A stretch of 31,529 nt of DNA from Saccharopolyspora_D taberi (GCF_039534165.1 NZ_BAAAUX010000028.1:1-31529), one strand, 5' to 3'; positions 21,170 to 29,962 are shown, counted from the first letter of the stretch. Numbers and translations are program-made. Notes: generated by a model from the sequence alone, not told the origin.

Positions 21170-23089
21170 TCAGCTCCTTTGTCCTAGGTCCCGCATGACG
21201 ATGTACAACATGTCGCCGACCTCTTGGAGGTCCTGCACCAAGAAGCGGTTGTGGTCCTGCCACAACACCTCGCGTTCCTTGGGGTTCGTGGCCTCGATGT
21301 CCCGAGCGTGCTGGGGATCATCGATGATGAACCGGACTTTGTGCGGTCTGTCCGAGCCGTGCTCCCTGAAATGGTCCGGTGGGATGTCCTTGGAAGCCGA
21401 AGTGAAGGCCGGCTCCTCCACCGCCTCGCCGGGGCGGTAGCGCTCCAGCACCTGAGCCAGTTCCCTCTCGCTGAGGCCGATGTCCCGGTACGCCCTCGGG
21501 ACGTCCTTGGTGTCGACGTGCGGCATCTCGTCCAGGGCGCTGCGCAGCACGTTGACGTCGGGACGCATGTAGTCCTGGTCCATGGCGTCCCCCTCTCGCA
21601 GGACGTGGTTCAGGGTGTTCGCATCCTCGCCGACATAGCGCCGCAGGCCCATCGCCTTCTCGTCGTCCAGGTGCGAGAGTTCGGGATGTTCCGCCCGGAG
21701 CTTGCCCACGAGGTCGTCGAAATCGCCTCCCGCACGTGCTTCGACGCGCTCGCGGTACGCCTGCCGGTCGTCATCGGCAAGCTCGTGCCGGGGTTCTTCA
21801 GGCGCCCGTGCAGGTGCCGGATCCGACGGCTCGTCCCGATGTGCCTCCGGGGTGTCCTGGTGCTGGGCGGGCGGCTCCGGAGCCTCCCGCGTCGTCGGGC
21901 GGTTGTCGCCCTCGATGTCCTCCCACGGGTCCAGGTCGTCGGCGAAGCGCTCGTGCGGGGCCTGGCGCTGATACGTCGGTCGCGGCTCGTCGTCGGGCTT
22001 GTGCGACGGCTCCGGCACGTCGGGGCGCGGCGGCTGCGGGCCAGGCTCGGGAAGCGGTCGGCTCGGCGGCTGTGGTCCGGGCGGCTCGGGAAGCGATCGG
22101 CTCGACGGCTGGATCGGCACGTCCCCGTCGCCCCACGGGGTCATCGGTTTCTCGGGCTTCGGCGGATCGATCTTGCCCGCCACCTTGCCGAGGTCGGGGA
22201 GATCGCCGCCGAGATGCCGGAGGATGCCGCCCGTGGTGGAGCCGCCTCCGGTCGCGAGGCCGAGCGCGGCCTCGGGCATGAGCTTGCCGACGAAACCGGC
22301 GGGGTCCTGGGTGAAGCTGGTGATCCCGGCGTTGGCCAGCGCCGAGGTGGTGCCCGCGGGGTCGGTGACGAACGACTTCCCGAGGCTGAGCAGACCGGAC
22401 ACCTTCTCGCCGATCCGGCCGACGTACTCGTCGGGGTGGGTCAGATTGTACGGGTCGAACGGGGTCACGTCGCGCAGCTGCTGGATCAGGCTCAGCGTGC
22501 CGTCGACGCTGCCCTTCCAGAAGTTGCCCACCGTTTCACCGAGGTTCTCCAGCGAATCCCAGGCCGAACTGCCGAGGACGGTGAGCATGCCGGGTTCCGG
22601 CGGGGCTTTCTCGGCCGCCGACCGCAATGCCGCCGCAGCCTGCCGCGCGGCCTGGTCCACCTGCTTGGTCGCGTCCGCGAGCTTGGACATGGCCCGGTCG
22701 CGGGCGTCCGCACCGGGATCCCGGAACGGCTCCGGGCTCGCCGCGGCGTCGTGCCGCGCCGCTGCCTGCTCGGTCGCCCGTTCCGCGCGCTCGATCTCCG
22801 CGCACGCCTGTTCCGCCTGGTCCTGGGCCCAGGCCAGCACGTCCCGGTACCGGCGCAGGGCGCTGCCGCCCTCCTCGAACGCGTCGGCCGCGCGCAGCCA
22901 CTTCGGCGGTTCCTGCTGGAAGTACTCGCGGAACGCGTCGGCGGTCGGACCGGTCCACCCGCTGGCGTTTATACGTTTGAACGCCTGGCCGGACTTCTCG
23001 AACGCGGCCGCGAGCCTGGTCATGGTCGTGACGGTCTCGTCGATGGCCGCGACATCGCCGGGGACGACGGTCTTCGGGTCCGGCGCCAT
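21170..23089 (-). CDS. Polymorphic-toxin-like protein, WxG helical N-terminus and ADP-ribosyltransferase-like C-terminus
   Basis: This 639-residue protein looks like a type VII secretion toxin. Residues 1-165 are a helical WXG100/LXG-like domain with NASGWTGPTADAFREYF (W45-T-G) and the export-like YFQQE (56-60). Residues 165-305 are a glycine-rich segment with the pretoxin-like DPAGFVGKLMPEAALGLATG. Residues 310-435 are a Pro/Glu/Arg-rich linker with repeats of PEPxPQPPxRP type. Residues 440-639 resemble an arginine-directed ADP-ribosyltransferase of the R-S-ExE class. Candidate residues are Arg535 (RAYRD), Ser564/Ser566 (AFTSAS) and Glu605-x-Glu607 (KEREVLW). It would transfer ADP-ribose from NAD+ to a target protein. 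The start ATG overlaps the WXG partner's stop (TGATG). Immunity candidate follows by one base. Confidence 0.85.
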   Translation of the reverse strand: MAPDPKTVVPGDVAAIDETVTTMTRLAAAFEKSGQAFKRINASGWTGPTADAFREYFQQEPPKWLRAADAFEEGGSALRRYRDVLAWAQDQAEQACAEIERAERATEQAAARHDAAASPEPFRDPGADARDRAMSKLADATKQVDQAARQAAAALRSAAEKAPPEPGMLTVLGSSAWDSLENLGETVGNFWKGSVDGTLSLIQQLRDVTPFDPYNLTHPDEYVGRIGEKVSGLLSLGKSFVTDPAGTTSALANAGITSFTQDPAGFVGKLMPEAALGLATGGGSTTGGILRHLGGDLPDLGKVAGKIDPPKPEKPMTPWGDGDVPIQPSSRSLPEPPGPQPPSRPLPEPGPQPPRPDVPEPSHKPDDEPRPTYQRQAPHERFADDLDPWEDIEGDNRPTTREAPEPPAQHQDTPEAHRDEPSDPAPARAPEEPRHELADDDRQAYRERVEARAGGDFDDLVGKLRAEHPELSHLDDEKAMGLRRYVGEDANTLNHVLREGDAMDQDYMRPDVNVLRSALDEMPHVDTKDVPRAYRDIGLSERELAQVLERYRPGEAVEEPAFTSASKDIPPDHFREHGSDRPHKVRFIIDDPQHARDIEATNPKEREVLWQDHNRFLVQDLQEVGDMLYIVMRDLGQRS

Positions 23090-23574
23090 CAGGGCTTCAC
23101 CTTCGTGTCCGCGCCCAGCTCGTTGAACCCTTCCGAAAGGCCCTGCTTCATCGGGTCCGGTGCCGCGTCCACGCCGAGCTGCGCGAACGATTCCCGGCCC
23201 GCCTGCTTCAGGTCCGCGTTCGGCGCCCCGAGGAGCGAGACCAGGGTCTGCTTGAACAGATCCGTGACTCCCGCTTCCAGCTTCTCGTAGTCGGAACGGG
23301 TGTCGGACAAGGCCGCCGACACCGACGCACCTTCCTCGACCATGAACTTGACCCCGTAGTTCCAGCGGCGGCAGAACTCGTTGAGGGATTCGGAGACGGC
23401 GGCGGAACCGGATCGCCCCTCGTCGAGATTCATCATGGCGACGCCTTCGCCGTCATTTCCCATCTGCTTCATCGGCCACGGAAGCTCCGCCTCCAGCGCG
23501 CCGATCGCTTCACCGACCCCGTCGGACGCCTGCTTCAGCGCTTCGAGATCGACGTTGAATCCCGGATTTCCCAC
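23089..23574 (-). CDS. WXG100-like partner protein
   Basis: This 161-residue helical protein begins MGNPGFNVDLEALKQASDGV. It contains NEFCRRWNYGVKFMVEEGAS, with a W-x-x-G-like turn between two predicted helices, and a further helix DYEKLEAGVTDLFKQTLVSL. It has no signal peptide. Its start GTG is adjacent to the SseB-like stop, and GGGGAGGGG lies nine bases upstream. Its stop overlaps the toxin ATG (TGATG). In LXG and ESX-type toxin loci such small helical proteins bind the toxin's N-terminal helical domain for export. I assign this by position and fold, not by clear family match. Confidence 0.78.
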   Translation of the reverse strand: MGNPGFNVDLEALKQASDGVGEAIGALEAELPWPMKQMGNDGEGVAMMNLDEGRSGSAAVSESLNEFCRRWNYGVKFMVEEGASVSAALSDTRSDYEKLEAGVTDLFKQTLVSLLGAPNADLKQAGRESFAQLGVDAAPDPMKQGLSEGFNELGADTKVKP

Positions 23575-24045
23575 TCAGAGCACCCCTCCCCAGGTGCGTT
23601 CGACAGGTCTTTCGTACGGCGACAGTTCCACGGTCGGCCGAGCAGGCCCTCCCGGGAGATCGCGATCGATCGCGATCGATTCGGGCACGATCCCGGTCAG
23701 CGGCGGGAGCACGACCGCGTGCGGCTGGAGCGGATCGAGGATCACGGTGGTGCCCGCGGGCATTCCCGGCAGGTACAGGTCGAGCAACCGGCCGCCGCTG
23801 ATCAGCAGGTGTTCGGCCGGGCTGCCCGCCTCCCCGCGTCCGAGCAGGAACGCGGCCAGGTGGGCGAGGTCGGAGAACACCGGCAGCCAGGGGACGCCGT
23901 CGATGTCGATGACCGGTATCGCCGGCGGGTCCGACACGCATTCCAGGTGCACGCCGGTACCGCGGAACGTGGCGACCAGATCTTCCGGCCGCTGCAAAGT
24001 CCGCCGGAATCGGCAAGCCTCGCGCACGATGAAGGGCTGACTCAC
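23575..24045 (-). CDS. SseB-like protein of the toxin operon
   Basis: This 156-residue protein resembles the SseB N-terminal domain, often found in actinobacterial type VII-associated loci. Family-like parts are VPWLPVFSDLAHLAAFLLGR and the later LLDLYLPGMPAGTTVILDPL. It lacks a signal peptide or membrane helix. The GTG start (24045) is preferred because CTGGGG lies six bases upstream; an ATG two codons earlier abuts this site. It is the first gene of the operon, with stop adjacent to the start of the WXG-like gene. In such loci SseB-like proteins may act in secretion or substrate handling, but the role is not established. Confidence 0.78.
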   Translation of the reverse strand: MSQPFIVREACRFRRTLQRPEDLVATFRGTGVHLECVSDPPAIPVIDIDGVPWLPVFSDLAHLAAFLLGRGEAGSPAEHLLISGGRLLDLYLPGMPAGTTVILDPLQPHAVVLPPLTGIVPESIAIDRDLPGGPARPTVELSPYERPVERTWGGVL

Positions 24046-24209
24046 GCACATCCCCAGAACAGTCGTCTGATCAGCGAGTTCGGACGCTAGTCAATCCGGC
24101 CGCGGTTCCGAATCCGCTTTCCCCGGATTGCTCCGTGCATCTGATCACAGGCAGAACTGCTCTGTTCGGCGGTAAATGCGGAAATGTTGATCCGAAAGCG
24201 TGAATTGCC

Positions 24210-24830
24210 CTAGACGTCGATCTCCGCGTGGGTGAGCGAGCCGAGGCTGATCGTGGCGGTCCCGCCGGTGATCTCGGCGAGCCACGTCTCGAACTCGGCG
24301 ACCCGGGTCTCGCCGACGCCGATGTCGAAGCGGACCTTCTCCCCGTAGGCGACGTCGGTGACCTGGTGGCCGGAGGAGCGCAGGTCGTTCTCCAGCTTCC
24401 CGGCCTGGGCGTGGTCCACGGTGGTGGAGACGATCCGCACCGGCATGCGCTCGACGAGGCCGACGTGGTCGAGGCCGGCCGACACGGCTCCGGCGTAGGC
24501 GCGCACCAGGCCGCCCGCGCCGAGCAGGACGCCGCCGAAGTAGCGGGTGACGACCGCGACCGCGTTGGTGATCTCGTTGCGGCGCAGCACCTCCAGCATC
24601 GGGACGCCCGCGGTGCCCGCGGGCTCGCCGTCGTCGCTGGACTTCTGGATCTCGCCGCGGTCGCCGAGGACGAACGCCGAGCAGTGGTGCCGGGCGTCGT
24701 GGTGCAGCTTGCGCCGGGACTGGACGAACTCGCGGGCCTCGGCCTCGGAGCGCACCCGCGCCAGCGCGCACAGGAAGCGGGACTTCTTGATCTCGATCTC
24801 GGTCTCGCCGGACCGCTTGATCGTGCGCAC
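24210..24830 (-). CDS. yigZ: YigZ/IMPACT (UPF0029) family protein
   Basis: This 206-residue protein has the UPF0029/IMPACT N-terminal domain. Conserved parts are IEIKKSRFLCALARV, KLHHDARHHCSAFVLGD, SSDDGEPAGTAGVPMLEVLR and VVTRYFGGVLLGAGGLVRAY. A C-terminal DUF1949-like ferredoxin fold covers about residues 130-206. Members regulate translation or modify small molecules; YigZ itself has no settled function. The GTG start has no strong ribosome binding site. It is single and follows a 158-base gap from the toxin operon, so it is not part of that unit. Confidence 0.93.
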   Translation of the reverse strand: MRTIKRSGETEIEIKKSRFLCALARVRSEAEAREFVQSRRKLHHDARHHCSAFVLGDRGEIQKSSDDGEPAGTAGVPMLEVLRRNEITNAVAVVTRYFGGVLLGAGGLVRAYAGAVSAGLDHVGLVERMPVRIVSTTVDHAQAGKLENDLRSSGHQVTDVAYGEKVRFDIGVGETRVAEFETWLAEITGGTATISLGSLTHAEIDV

Positions 24831-25073
24831 GGCTAGCGCCTGCGGGAGCGTGGGGCGGGCATCCGCCCATGCTATCGCCCCGATCCGGCGACCTCCGGCG
24901 CTCGCGACCGGCCGCCGTCCGCCCGGCCTTCGTCACCCCGGGTGATGTCACTCACGTCGGCTTGCATCACACCATCGACTTAATTCCGCCTTGCCGGGGT
25001 ATGAAAAACGCAGCTCAGAAGGCCGATAGCAACGTCACTCGGACGCGGTTTCCCGGATCGCCCGGAGGACACG

Positions 25074-25079
25074 TAACGT
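25074..25079 (+). promoter_or_regulatory. Putative -10 of a leaderless promoter
   Basis: TAACGT fits TANNNT and ends eight bases before the ATG at 25088, the spacing expected if transcription starts at the A of the start codon. No Shine-Dalgarno site is seen, which fits. The -35 region is weak. Confidence 0.4.
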
Positions 25080-25087
25080 CCACCCCC

Positions 25088-25288
25088 ATGGAGCAGTCAT
25101 CGAGTCCGTTTGAACCCGGCGCGCGGGTGCGCGCTTCGTTCGGCCGGTTTCGTGATCAGGTCGGGACGGTGGTGGAGACCGCCACCGGACTGCCGGACGT
25201 CTTCGACGGCCCCGTGCTGTGGGTCCGCTTCGACGGCGCCGAGGAACCGGGGCTGATCGCCGGCCGGTTCCTCGAATCCGCAGCCTGA
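25088..25288 (+). CDS. 66-residue KOW/SH3-like protein
   Basis: This small gene encodes MEQSSSPFEPGARVRASFGR then FRDQVGTVVETATGLPDVFD and GPVLWVRFDGAEEPGLIAGR. The pattern of G-x-x-V, a turn (GRFRDQVGTVVE) and WVRFDG resembles a small beta-barrel of KOW/SH3 type, used in nucleic-acid or ribosome binding. I know no named family. The start is supported by the leaderless -10 element at 25074 and codon bias. It is divergent from YigZ and convergent with the MetE-like gene. Confidence 0.7.
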   Translation: MEQSSSPFEPGARVRASFGRFRDQVGTVVETATGLPDVFDGPVLWVRFDGAEEPGLIAGRFLESAA

Positions 25289-25343
25289 GCCACCCCCGCC
25301 CACATCCCAGCCGCGGCGATCGCCCCGGCTGCGGACCAGCTCG

Positions 25344-26465
25344 TCAGCCCCACACCTCGGTCGCGGTCTCGACCACCAGCCGGAGCTTGGCCACCTGCTG
25401 CTCGTAGCTCAGGGCGTTGCCCTCCCGCGTGGAGGCGAAACCGCACTGCGGCGACAGGCAGAGCTGGTCGAGGTCGAGGTAGCGGGCGGCTTCGTCGATG
25501 CGGCGCTTGAGGTCGTCCTTGGACTCCAGCTCGCCGCTCTTGGTCGTGACCAGGCCGAGCACCACCGCCTTGCCCTTCGGCACGAAGCGCAGCGGCGCGA
25601 ACCCGCCGGAGCGGGCGTCGTCGAACTCCAGGAAGAACCCGTCCACGTCCAGTTCGTTGAACAGCGCCTCGGCCACGAAGTCGTAGCCGCCCTCGGCCGC
25701 CCAGGACGAGCGGTAGTTGCCGCGGCACAGGTGGGTGGTGACCGACAGCGTGTCCGGGCGGCCCTCCAGCGCGGAGTTGATCAGCCGGATGGTCCGCTCG
25801 TGCTCGTGCTCGGCGTCGTCCCCGCGGGCGGCCAGCCGCTCGCGCTGCCTGGGGTCGTTGAGGTAGGCGAGGCTGGTGTCGTCGAGCTGGAGGTAGTGGC
25901 AGCCCAGGTCGGCCATCGCGCGGATGTGCGCGCGGTAGGCGGCGGCGAGGTCGGAGCGGAACACCTCCAGATCCGGGTAGACGGTCTCGTCGATGGCCGC
26001 CCGGCCGCCGCGGAAGTGCAGCATGCCGGGCGAGGGGATGGTCAGCTTCGGCGTGGCGGTGCGGACGCGCTGCGCCAGCGCGGTGAAGTGGTCGGCGAAG
26101 ATCGGCTCGCCGAGCCGGATCCGGTCGTCGACCCGCAGGTCGGGGGTGGTGAACTCGACCTCGCCGTCGGCGTTGTGGAACTGGACGGTCAGCTCCGAGT
26201 CCGCCGCCGGGTGGACGCCTTCGAGGGCGTACAGGAAGTCCATGTGCCAGGACGAGCGCCGGAACTCGCCGTCGGTGGCGCCCGTGAGCCCCACGTCCTC
26301 CTGCATCGCGACCACGTCGCTGATCGCCGCGTCCTCCGCCGCGCGCAGCTCGGCGGCGGTCAGCCTGCCCGCCTCGAACTCGGACCGGGCGTTGAGCAGG
26401 GATTCGGGTCGGAGCAGGCTGCCGACGTGGTCGGCGCGGTACGGCGGTGCGACGCGGGGGCTCAT
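25344..26465 (-). CDS. MetE-like B12-independent methyltransferase (YxjG type)
   Basis: This 373-residue protein has the C-terminal catalytic barrel of cobalamin-independent methionine synthase. It begins with RADHVGSLLRP. The zinc-site segments are THLCRGNYRSSW (His and Cys) and LSPQCGFAST (Cys), with an acidic GFFLEFDDARSG between. It lacks the large N-terminal half of MetE, as in the YxjG/YxjH group. It should move a methyl group to homocysteine or another thiol from a methylated donor. Start choice is between ATG 26465 and GTG 26483; the ATG opens the conserved part. It is divergent from an FAD monooxygenase. Confidence 0.9.
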   Translation of the reverse strand: MSPRVAPPYRADHVGSLLRPESLLNARSEFEAGRLTAAELRAAEDAAISDVVAMQEDVGLTGATDGEFRRSSWHMDFLYALEGVHPAADSELTVQFHNADGEVEFTTPDLRVDDRIRLGEPIFADHFTALAQRVRTATPKLTIPSPGMLHFRGGRAAIDETVYPDLEVFRSDLAAAYRAHIRAMADLGCHYLQLDDTSLAYLNDPRQRERLAARGDDAEHEHERTIRLINSALEGRPDTLSVTTHLCRGNYRSSWAAEGGYDFVAEALFNELDVDGFFLEFDDARSGGFAPLRFVPKGKAVVLGLVTTKSGELESKDDLKRRIDEAARYLDLDQLCLSPQCGFASTREGNALSYEQQVAKLRLVVETATEVWG

Positions 26466-26585
26466 GCCCCCGAAGGTAGTCACCCCGGCGGGAACGCCCG
26501 GCTCGCCGGTTCAACGATCGGGCAACGTTGCGGCAACGCTCACCAGCTGTGACGAAGGACAAACCGGGCCATCCGGTCGACTCGA

Positions 26586-26591
26586 TAAAAT
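26586..26591 (+). promoter_or_regulatory. Putative -10 of the FAD monooxygenase promoter
   Basis: TAAAAT is a good -10 match in an otherwise G/C-rich stretch, 36 bases before the chosen ATG. No clear -35 element is present. Three CAACG repeats and the palindrome GCAACGTTGC (26522-26531) lie upstream. Confidence 0.4.
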
Positions 26592-26627
26592 CGCTGCGAC
26601 AGCACCGTCGGCGAATGGATGGAGACG

Positions 26628-27782
26628 ATGCGGGTTCTCGTGGTCGGAGCAGGTATCGGAGGACTCGCGGTAGCCAACGGACTGATCGATCAAGGCCACG
26701 AGGTGCACGTCTTCGAGCACGCCGACGCGCTGCGCGACGGTGGGGCCGCGGTGACGGTGTGGAGCAACGGCACGGCCGCGCTGCGCGGCCTCGGCATCTC
26801 CCTCGAAGGCGTCGGCAGGCAGCTGCACGGCCTGCGCTCGCTCACCGACAGCGGCAGGCTGCTCTGGGAGGCCGACCTCGGGGAGGTCACCGAACGGCTC
26901 GGCGCACCGACGGTGGAGGTCCCGCGCCGCACGCTGATCGCCAAGCTCGCCGAGAGCCTGCCCGCCGACGTCCTGCACTTCGGCCGTCGATGTACCGGCG
27001 TCACCGAGTTCACCGACGGCGTCGTGGTGACCTTCGCCGACGGCGGCCACGTCATCGGCGACCTGGTGGTCGGCGCGGACGGGCAGCGCTCGCAGGTCCG
27101 CCGCTCGGTGCTCGGCGGACCGCCCGCGAAGCTGACCGGCTGGGCGAGCTGGCAGGGGCTCACCCGCAGCGACCTGCCGGTCGCGCAGGGTTCCACCACG
27201 CTCAACATCGCCGGGCGCAACGCGCACTGCGGGCTCATCCCCGCCGGGGACGGCCTGCTGCACTGGTGGTTCGACACGCCGTGGCGGGAGGGCGCCGCTG
27301 AGCTGTCGGTGGCCGACCTGCGCGAGGTCTTCCGCGGCTGGCCCGACCCGGTGGAGGACCTGCTGGCCTCGATCACCGACGACGACCTCGGCTTCTTCCC
27401 GCACATCCGGCACCAGGTGCCGCGGGTGTGGGGCGGCCCGCGCAGCACGCTGCTGGGCGACGCGGTGCACGCGATGCCCCCGGCGGTGGCGCAGGCGGCG
27501 AACCAGACGCTGGAGGACGCCTGGCTGCTGTCGCTGCTGCTGCCCAATGTGGACGGTGTGGCCGCCGACCCGGAACCGCTGCTGCGCACCTACGAGCAGG
27601 AGCGCAGGCCGCGCGCGGTGAAGGTGTCGCGCACCGCCGCGCTGACGTCGGCCCAGCGCAGCACGCCGCTGCAGCGCATCGGGCGGTTCCCGAAGTGGAT
27701 CGCCACCCGCAGCCAGGTCATGTCCCTGCGCTCCGGCAGCAACGTCCTGCAGGGCCTGACCCCCCAGGTCAAAGTGGCCTGA
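26628..27782 (+). CDS. FAD-dependent monooxygenase (PHBH type)
   Basis: This 384-residue flavoprotein belongs to the aromatic-ring hydroxylase group. It has the FAD-binding VLVVGAGIGGLAVANGL, then the glutamate that binds ribose in VHVFEHAD, the DG motif VVGADGQRSQVRR, and the GD motif STLLGDAVHAMPP. It should use NAD(P)H and O2 to hydroxylate or epoxidise a small molecule. No membrane anchor is present. The ATG at 26628 begins the conserved MRVLVVGAG; ATG 26619 three codons before is an alternative, GGAG lies close to both. The terminator at 27798 follows. The substrate is unknown and no partner pathway is evident. Confidence 0.92.
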   Translation: MRVLVVGAGIGGLAVANGLIDQGHEVHVFEHADALRDGGAAVTVWSNGTAALRGLGISLEGVGRQLHGLRSLTDSGRLLWEADLGEVTERLGAPTVEVPRRTLIAKLAESLPADVLHFGRRCTGVTEFTDGVVVTFADGGHVIGDLVVGADGQRSQVRRSVLGGPPAKLTGWASWQGLTRSDLPVAQGSTTLNIAGRNAHCGLIPAGDGLLHWWFDTPWREGAAELSVADLREVFRGWPDPVEDLLASITDDDLGFFPHIRHQVPRVWGGPRSTLLGDAVHAMPPAVAQAANQTLEDAWLLSLLLPNVDGVAADPEPLLRTYEQERRPRAVKVSRTAALTSAQRSTPLQRIGRFPKWIATRSQVMSLRSGSNVLQGLTPQVKVA

Positions 27783-27797
27783 AGCGGCGCACGAAAA

Positions 27798-27825
27798 AAG
27801 GGGCACCGGCGGACCGGTGCCCCTT
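27798..27825. terminator. Bidirectional intrinsic terminator
   Basis: AAGGGGCACCGG (27798-27809) pairs with CCGGTGCCCCTT (27814-27825) around CGGA. On the minus strand it is followed by a TTTTTT run, so it is a strong terminator for the aldo/keto reductase; on the plus strand it ends the monooxygenase transcript. Confidence 0.9.
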
Positions 27826-27839
27826 CCGCAAAAAGAAAC

Positions 27840-28670
27840 TCACGCGCCGAAGACATCCGGGTCGGGTCCGACCCGGACACCGGTCTCCAGCGAGTTGATC
27901 TCGGCCACGTCGTCGTCGGCCAGCTCGAAGTCGAAGACCTCGATGTTCTCCCGCACGCGGGACGGCGTCACCGACTTCGGGATGACCACGTTGCCCTGCT
28001 GGATGCTCCAGCGCAGCGCGATCTGCGCCGGGCTCTTGCCGTACTTCTCGGCCAGCGAGCCCAGGGTCGCGTCGTCGAGCAGCCCCTTGCCCTGGCCCAG
28101 CGGGCTCCACGCCTCGGTCGCGATGCCGTGCTCGGAGTGGAACGCGCGCAGGTTGGACTGCGGCAGGTTCGGGTGCAGCTCGATCTGGTTGACCGCCGGC
28201 ACCACTTCGGTCTCCTCGGACAGCCTGCGCAGGTGCGGGATCTGGAAGTTGGACACGCCGATCGCCTTGGCGCGGCCATCCGCGTGCAGCTTCTCGAACG
28301 CCTTCCAGGTCTCGACGAACAGGTCCTGCCCGGGGGACGGCCAGTGGATCAGGTACAGGTCGACGTAGTCCAGGCCCAGCTTGGTCAGGCTCTCGTCGAA
28401 CGCGCGCAGCGTGCTGTCGTAGCCCTGCCGGTCGTTCCACAGCTTGGTGGTGACGAACAGGTCCTCGCGCGCCACGGGAGCCTCGGCGATGGCCTTGCCG
28501 ACGCCCTCCTCGTTGCCGTACACCGCCGCGGTGTCGATGCTGCGGTAACCGGCCTCGATCGCGGTCAGCACCGGCTCCACCACCTCGTCGGCCGGGACCT
28601 GGAAGACGCCGAACCCGAGCTGGGGCATCTCCGCGCCGGTGTTGAGGGTGATGTTGGGAACCTGAGTCAT
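27840..28670 (-). CDS. Aldo/keto reductase (AKR5-like)
   Basis: This 276-residue NADPH-dependent reductase has the catalytic tetrad Asp46 and Tyr51 (YRSIDTAAVYGNE), Lys76 (VTTKLWN) and His109 (DLYLIHWPSPG). The cofactor end is NVVIPKSVTPSRVRENIEVF. It resembles 2,5-diketo-D-gluconate reductases. The ATG at 28670 has GGAAGACC upstream; the longer open frame adds an unlikely leader. It differs in subgroup from the reductase at 11366. An MFS transporter lies 83 bases upstream on the same strand and could share its transcript. Confidence 0.93.
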   Translation of the reverse strand: MTQVPNITLNTGAEMPQLGFGVFQVPADEVVEPVLTAIEAGYRSIDTAAVYGNEEGVGKAIAEAPVAREDLFVTTKLWNDRQGYDSTLRAFDESLTKLGLDYVDLYLIHWPSPGQDLFVETWKAFEKLHADGRAKAIGVSNFQIPHLRRLSEETEVVPAVNQIELHPNLPQSNLRAFHSEHGIATEAWSPLGQGKGLLDDATLGSLAEKYGKSPAQIALRWSIQQGNVVIPKSVTPSRVRENIEVFDFELADDDVAEINSLETGVRVGPDPDVFGA

Positions 28671-28753
28671 TGGTGGTCTTCCTCCGAGGGGTCGGGAGTG
28701 CATTACCGGGAGAGGGCCAGGACGCCCATCACAACACGCCTGCCGGGGCCGAG

Positions 28754-29962
28754 CTAGCCGGAGACCTCGCTCACCGCGACCTGCTGCGCACGGGACGTCA
28801 CGACCGTATCCGCCCGCCGCGGCCTGCGGTCAAGCACGCCGGAGAGCACGGCGAACCCGAGCCCGACCAGCGCGAGCAGCGCGCCGACCCAGCTGGGCGA
28901 GACCAGGCCGAAGCCGCCCGCGATGACCAGGCCGCCGAGGTAGGCGCCCAGCGAGTTGGCGATGTTGAACGTGGACTGGATGCTCGCCGAACCCAGCGCC
29001 GGGGCCTCCTTGGCCTGGTCCAGGATCCGCGCCTGGATGCTGGGGATGGCGGCGAACCCGACGGCGCCGATGACGAACACGTTGACCGCCGCCAGCACCA
29101 TGTTCTGCGAGGTGAACACGAACAGCAGCAGCGCAACCGCCAGGCTGGTCAGGAACACGTACAGGGTGCGCATCGGCGCCTTGTCGGCCAGCCTGCCGCC
29201 GACCGCGGTGCCCACCGTCATGCCCACGCCGAACAGCGCGAGCAGCGCCGTGACCGCCGTCGGGGTGTAGCCGGTGATGTCGGTCAGCACCGGCTTGATG
29301 TAGCTGTAGAAGGAGAAGGTCGCGGCGAAGCCGAACACCACGATGGCGAAGGCCAGCCACACCTGCGGGCGGCGGAACGCCCGCAGCTCACCGCGCAGGC
29401 TCACGTCGGTCGGCTTGGGCTGGAGCGGCACCAGCGCGGCAACCGCCGCGAGGGCGACCACGCCGATCAGCGCGACCAGGCCGAACGTCCAGCGCCAGCC
29501 CATCGCCTGGCCGAGCAGGGTGCCCACCGGCACCCCGACGATGTTGGCGACGGTGAGCCCGATGAACATCATCGAGATCGCCTGCCCCCGCTTGTCGCGG
29601 TCCACCAGGCTCGCCGCGACGACCGCGCCGATGCCGAAGAACGCGCCGTGCGGCAGGCCGGCGACGAACCGGGCCGCGAGCAGCAGCCCGTGGGTCGGTG
29701 CCAGCGCCGAGAGCAGGTTCCCGACGGTGAACAGCACGAGCATGCTCAGGAGCATGGTCTTGCGGCGGGCGCGGAGCCCCGCGATGGTCAGCAGCGGAGC
29801 GCCGACGACCACACCGATCGCGTAGAGCGAGATGTACCCGCCCGCGTCGGGGATCGACACGTGCAGGTTCGAGGCCACTTCTGGCAGCAGCCCCATCATG
29901 ACGAACTCGGTCGTTCCGATGCCGAAAGCTGCGATGGCCAGTGCCAACAGTGCAACGGGCAA
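28754..29962 (-). CDS. MFS efflux transporter (AraJ/DHA1 type)
   Basis: This 402-residue transporter has about twelve membrane helices. It begins ALLALAIAAFGIGTTEFVMM then GLLPEVASNLHVSIPDAGGY, the classic start of DHA1 drug or sugar efflux pumps. Motif A-like RARRKTM follows the second helix, and FVAGLPHGAFFGIGAVVAAS is typical of this group. It should export small hydrophobic compounds by proton antiport. The start is TTG at 29962 with GGGAGA five bases upstream. It is divergent from the arylsulfotransferase-like gene. The C-terminus is basic and cytoplasmic. Confidence 0.92.
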   Translation of the reverse strand: MPVALLALAIAAFGIGTTEFVMMGLLPEVASNLHVSIPDAGGYISLYAIGVVVGAPLLTIAGLRARRKTMLLSMLVLFTVGNLLSALAPTHGLLLAARFVAGLPHGAFFGIGAVVAASLVDRDKRGQAISMMFIGLTVANIVGVPVGTLLGQAMGWRWTFGLVALIGVVALAAVAALVPLQPKPTDVSLRGELRAFRRPQVWLAFAIVVFGFAATFSFYSYIKPVLTDITGYTPTAVTALLALFGVGMTVGTAVGGRLADKAPMRTLYVFLTSLAVALLLFVFTSQNMVLAAVNVFVIGAVGFAAIPSIQARILDQAKEAPALGSASIQSTFNIANSLGAYLGGLVIAGGFGLVSPSWVGALLALVGLGFAVLSGVLDRRPRRADTVVTSRAQQVAVSEVSG

